Assembly: GCA_036380925.1 (NCBI GenBank) | Contig: DASVDW010000084.1 | Location: 1-23,435 of the forward strand | Reading direction: 5' to 3' | Origin: JAICLV01 sp036380925 | GTDB taxonomy: Bacteria > Actinomycetota > Actinomycetes > Acidothermales > Acidothermaceae | Length of the DNA: 23,435 nt | Part shown: one piece after another, positions 22,303-23,435 of the stretch | How positions within the stretch are numbered: position 1 is the first letter of the stretch | Layout: each line of letters starts with the position of its first letter | Translations under genes and position numbers: made by a program | The notes under the pieces: generated by a model | What the model saw: the letters and a program-made list of their open reading frames with translations, nothing else | Told to the model about the DNA's origin: nothing | Databases searched by the model: none

Positions 22303-22950
22303 ATGCCTGGACGGGGACACCGCCTGTGGGTGGCGCGGGCCATCGCCGCATCCGCTGCCGCCGCCGCGCTGCTCGCGGTCGGTTGTGACAGCCACAGCAA
22401 GCCGAGGGCGGTAGACGACCCGACCACGGCGCAGCTACCCCTCACCGATGGCCCGGGTACGTCGAGCCCAAGCGCGCCAGCTACGTCAAGTGCGTCGGCC
22501 GAGGACAGTCAATCAATGCCTGCCGAGACGGCTTTGACAAGTGCGGACGCTCAAATACCCGCCGCTGTCCAAGTGGTGCGTGCGTTCTTCGACGGGCTCA
22601 ACTACGAGATAGACAACAAGGGCGATGAGAGTCGCGCTGCTAGGACGTTCAACACCGAATGTTCCAACTGCGTGGCGACCGTGTCCAAGATCCATGACTT
22701 GTTTGTGGGAGGTCATAGCCTGCGGGGCGGCCACTACCATCTCAAAAGCGTCGACCGCAGCTATCCGACCGATCAAACGCACGTCGCGATCGAAATCACG
22801 GACTATGCGGACCCAGGCCAGCAGGTCGATAGCAGTGGCCACGTCACACGCGAATTCTCCGGAGCGAAGCCCACGCGTTTGGTGTTTTATGTCACCGTAA
22901 ACCCCGGCCCGTTAATGATCGGTGCCTTCTTTCTCCACCAGCCGTCATGA
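22303..22950 (+). CDS. Secreted lipoprotein, DUF6318-like
   Basis: This is a predicted membrane-anchored lipoprotein outside the cell. From ATG 22303 (215 residues) the signal peptide is MPGRGHRLWVARAIAAS followed by a hydrophobic Ala-rich core and the lipobox-like AVGC; the Cys is near residue 28. A Ser/Thr/Pro/Ala-rich linker of about 45 residues leads to a small folded domain starting VQVVRAFFDGLNYEIDN. This contains a CSNC motif and the YHLKSVDRSYP strand region, resembling the DUF6318 type of actinobacterial lipoprotein as I remember it. GTG 22246 (six bases after the preceding stop) is a longer alternative start but adds an atypical 19-residue extension. The stop overlaps the next ATG (ATGA). 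Codon use is less GC-rich than upstream genes. Confidence 0.8.
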   Translation: MPGRGHRLWVARAIAASAAAAALLAVGCDSHSKPRAVDDPTTAQLPLTDGPGTSSPSAPATSSASAEDSQSMPAETALTSADAQIPAAVQVVRAFFDGLNYEIDNKGDESRAARTFNTECSNCVATVSKIHDLFVGGHSLRGGHYHLKSVDRSYPTDQTHVAIEITDYADPGQQVDSSGHVTREFSGAKPTRLVFYVTVNPGPLMIGAFFLHQPS

Positions 22951-23435
22951 CGCGAACTCGCACGCTCTCAAGCGCCTTGGCAATAGTGATTGCGACACTT
23001 GTCTTACCACCAACACGCGTTGAGGCAATCCAAACGAGCGCTGCGCTCGCGAGGTCTGCCGAGACCTCATGCGACTTTGGTGACGCCAACTGCCCAACCA
23101 CTGCCGACGACGGGTATGTCTACGCGTTCGACACAGCCAGCCGAACGTTCGTGCGGATTCCCAAAACATCAGCGGGATCCCCCACGCCCGATGCGATCTA
23201 TCACTACACCCTCACCCCGGCATGTCCACAGGCCCAGCCTCTGGACGATCTCAACTGCGCCATCGCCGCTGCATTCTGCGCCGCGAACGGCGAGAGTGGA
23301 CTTCACGAGGACGTCTGGCGTGAGGAGACGTTGCCGGTTTTCGAAGCGTGGCGAATCGTAAGCCAAGTCTGCGTTGGTCCCCGAACCGAATCCACACCCA
23401 TCGCCGATGTCGAAGCGAGAGTCAGCGAGTACGAG
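22947..23435 (+). CDS. Secreted protein, truncated by the window edge
   Basis: The frame is open for 163 codons from ATG 22947 and has no stop before the window ends. The start overlaps the lipoprotein stop (ATGA), so the two are coupled. The product begins MTRTRTLSSALAIVIATLVL, a Sec signal peptide, with likely cleavage after VEA near residue 27. The mature part has six Cys in the visible portion (SCDFGDANC, PACPQ, NCAIAAAFC, QVCVG), suggesting disulfides, and an acidic, Thr/Pro-rich composition. I do not recognise the family. In other actinomycetes DUF6318-like lipoproteins can neighbour secreted PKD/Ig-like proteins, and the segment from WRIVSQVCVG might be the start of such a protein; this is a weak guess. 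Confidence 0.75.
   Translation, partial: MTRTRTLSSALAIVIATLVLPPTRVEAIQTSAALARSAETSCDFGDANCPTTADDGYVYAFDTASRTFVRIPKTSAGSPTPDAIYHYTLTPACPQAQPLDDLNCAIAAAFCAANGESGLHEDVWREETLPVFEAWRIVSQVCVGPRTESTPIADVEARVSEYE

Noticed and set aside
1..23435. CRISPR arrays, insertion sequences or prophage genes
   Set aside because: Reading both strands I found no direct-repeat arrays, transposase or integrase motifs, or phage structural genes.

Overview
The window is about 23.4 kb of a high-GC Gram-positive chromosome, almost certainly an actinomycete. Evidence: GC-rich codons in nearly every gene, frequent GTG starts, a dgt/dnaG neighbourhood, a HrdB/SigA-like sigma factor, tRNA genes without an encoded CCA, an actinobacterial type pyruvate phosphate dikinase, and a small protein with a type VII secretion YxxxD signal. 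I see no phage, IS element or CRISPR array. The genus cannot be named from sequence reading alone.

Layout. (1) 168-1061: a multi-pass membrane protein of unknown function. (2) 1102-7409: a sugar-utilisation locus. A lipoprotein binding protein and two permeases (minus strand) diverge from a GH63/MGH1-type glycoside hydrolase and a LacI-family regulator (plus strand). Two related palindromes lie in the divergent spacer, each placed like an operator, one just downstream of a good promoter. No ATPase subunit is encoded, so a shared ATPase elsewhere is inferred. (3) 7432-7620: tRNA-Met(CAU) and tRNA-Asn(GUU), minus strand. (4) 7803-15030: a small conserved-looking protein gene that converges on, and overlaps antisense with, the end of a primary-type sigma factor gene. 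Upstream of sigma lie dnaG, a PhzF-like isomerase, a GNAT acetyltransferase, a ferredoxin-reductase-like flavoprotein and dgt, all on the minus strand and, from dgt to dnaG, very tightly packed. (5) 15129-18482: a GMC oxidoreductase divergent from a 14-helix drug-efflux type MFS transporter, the latter preceded by a possible 11-codon leader peptide and followed by a strong hairpin. (6) 18520-21210: pyruvate phosphate dikinase, with a consensus DnaA box in its upstream region. (7) 21374 to the right edge: a plus-strand cluster of an EspC/WXG100-like protein, an unrecognised 195-residue protein, a lipoprotein and a secreted protein that runs off the end. The last part of this cluster looks lower in GC than the rest.

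How the parts work together. The sugar locus reads as one regulon: capture by the lipoprotein, import by the two permeases, intracellular hydrolysis, and control by the LacI repressor encoded with the hydrolase. The dgt to sigma block resembles an altered macromolecular-synthesis operon in which three metabolic genes sit between dNTP hydrolysis and primase. The right-hand cluster looks like a small envelope/secretion module. The most unusual observations are the sigma factor whose reading frame runs about 78 residues past its normal end through the antisense of its neighbour, the matching operator pair, the leader peptide of the MFS gene, and the T7SS-like cluster.
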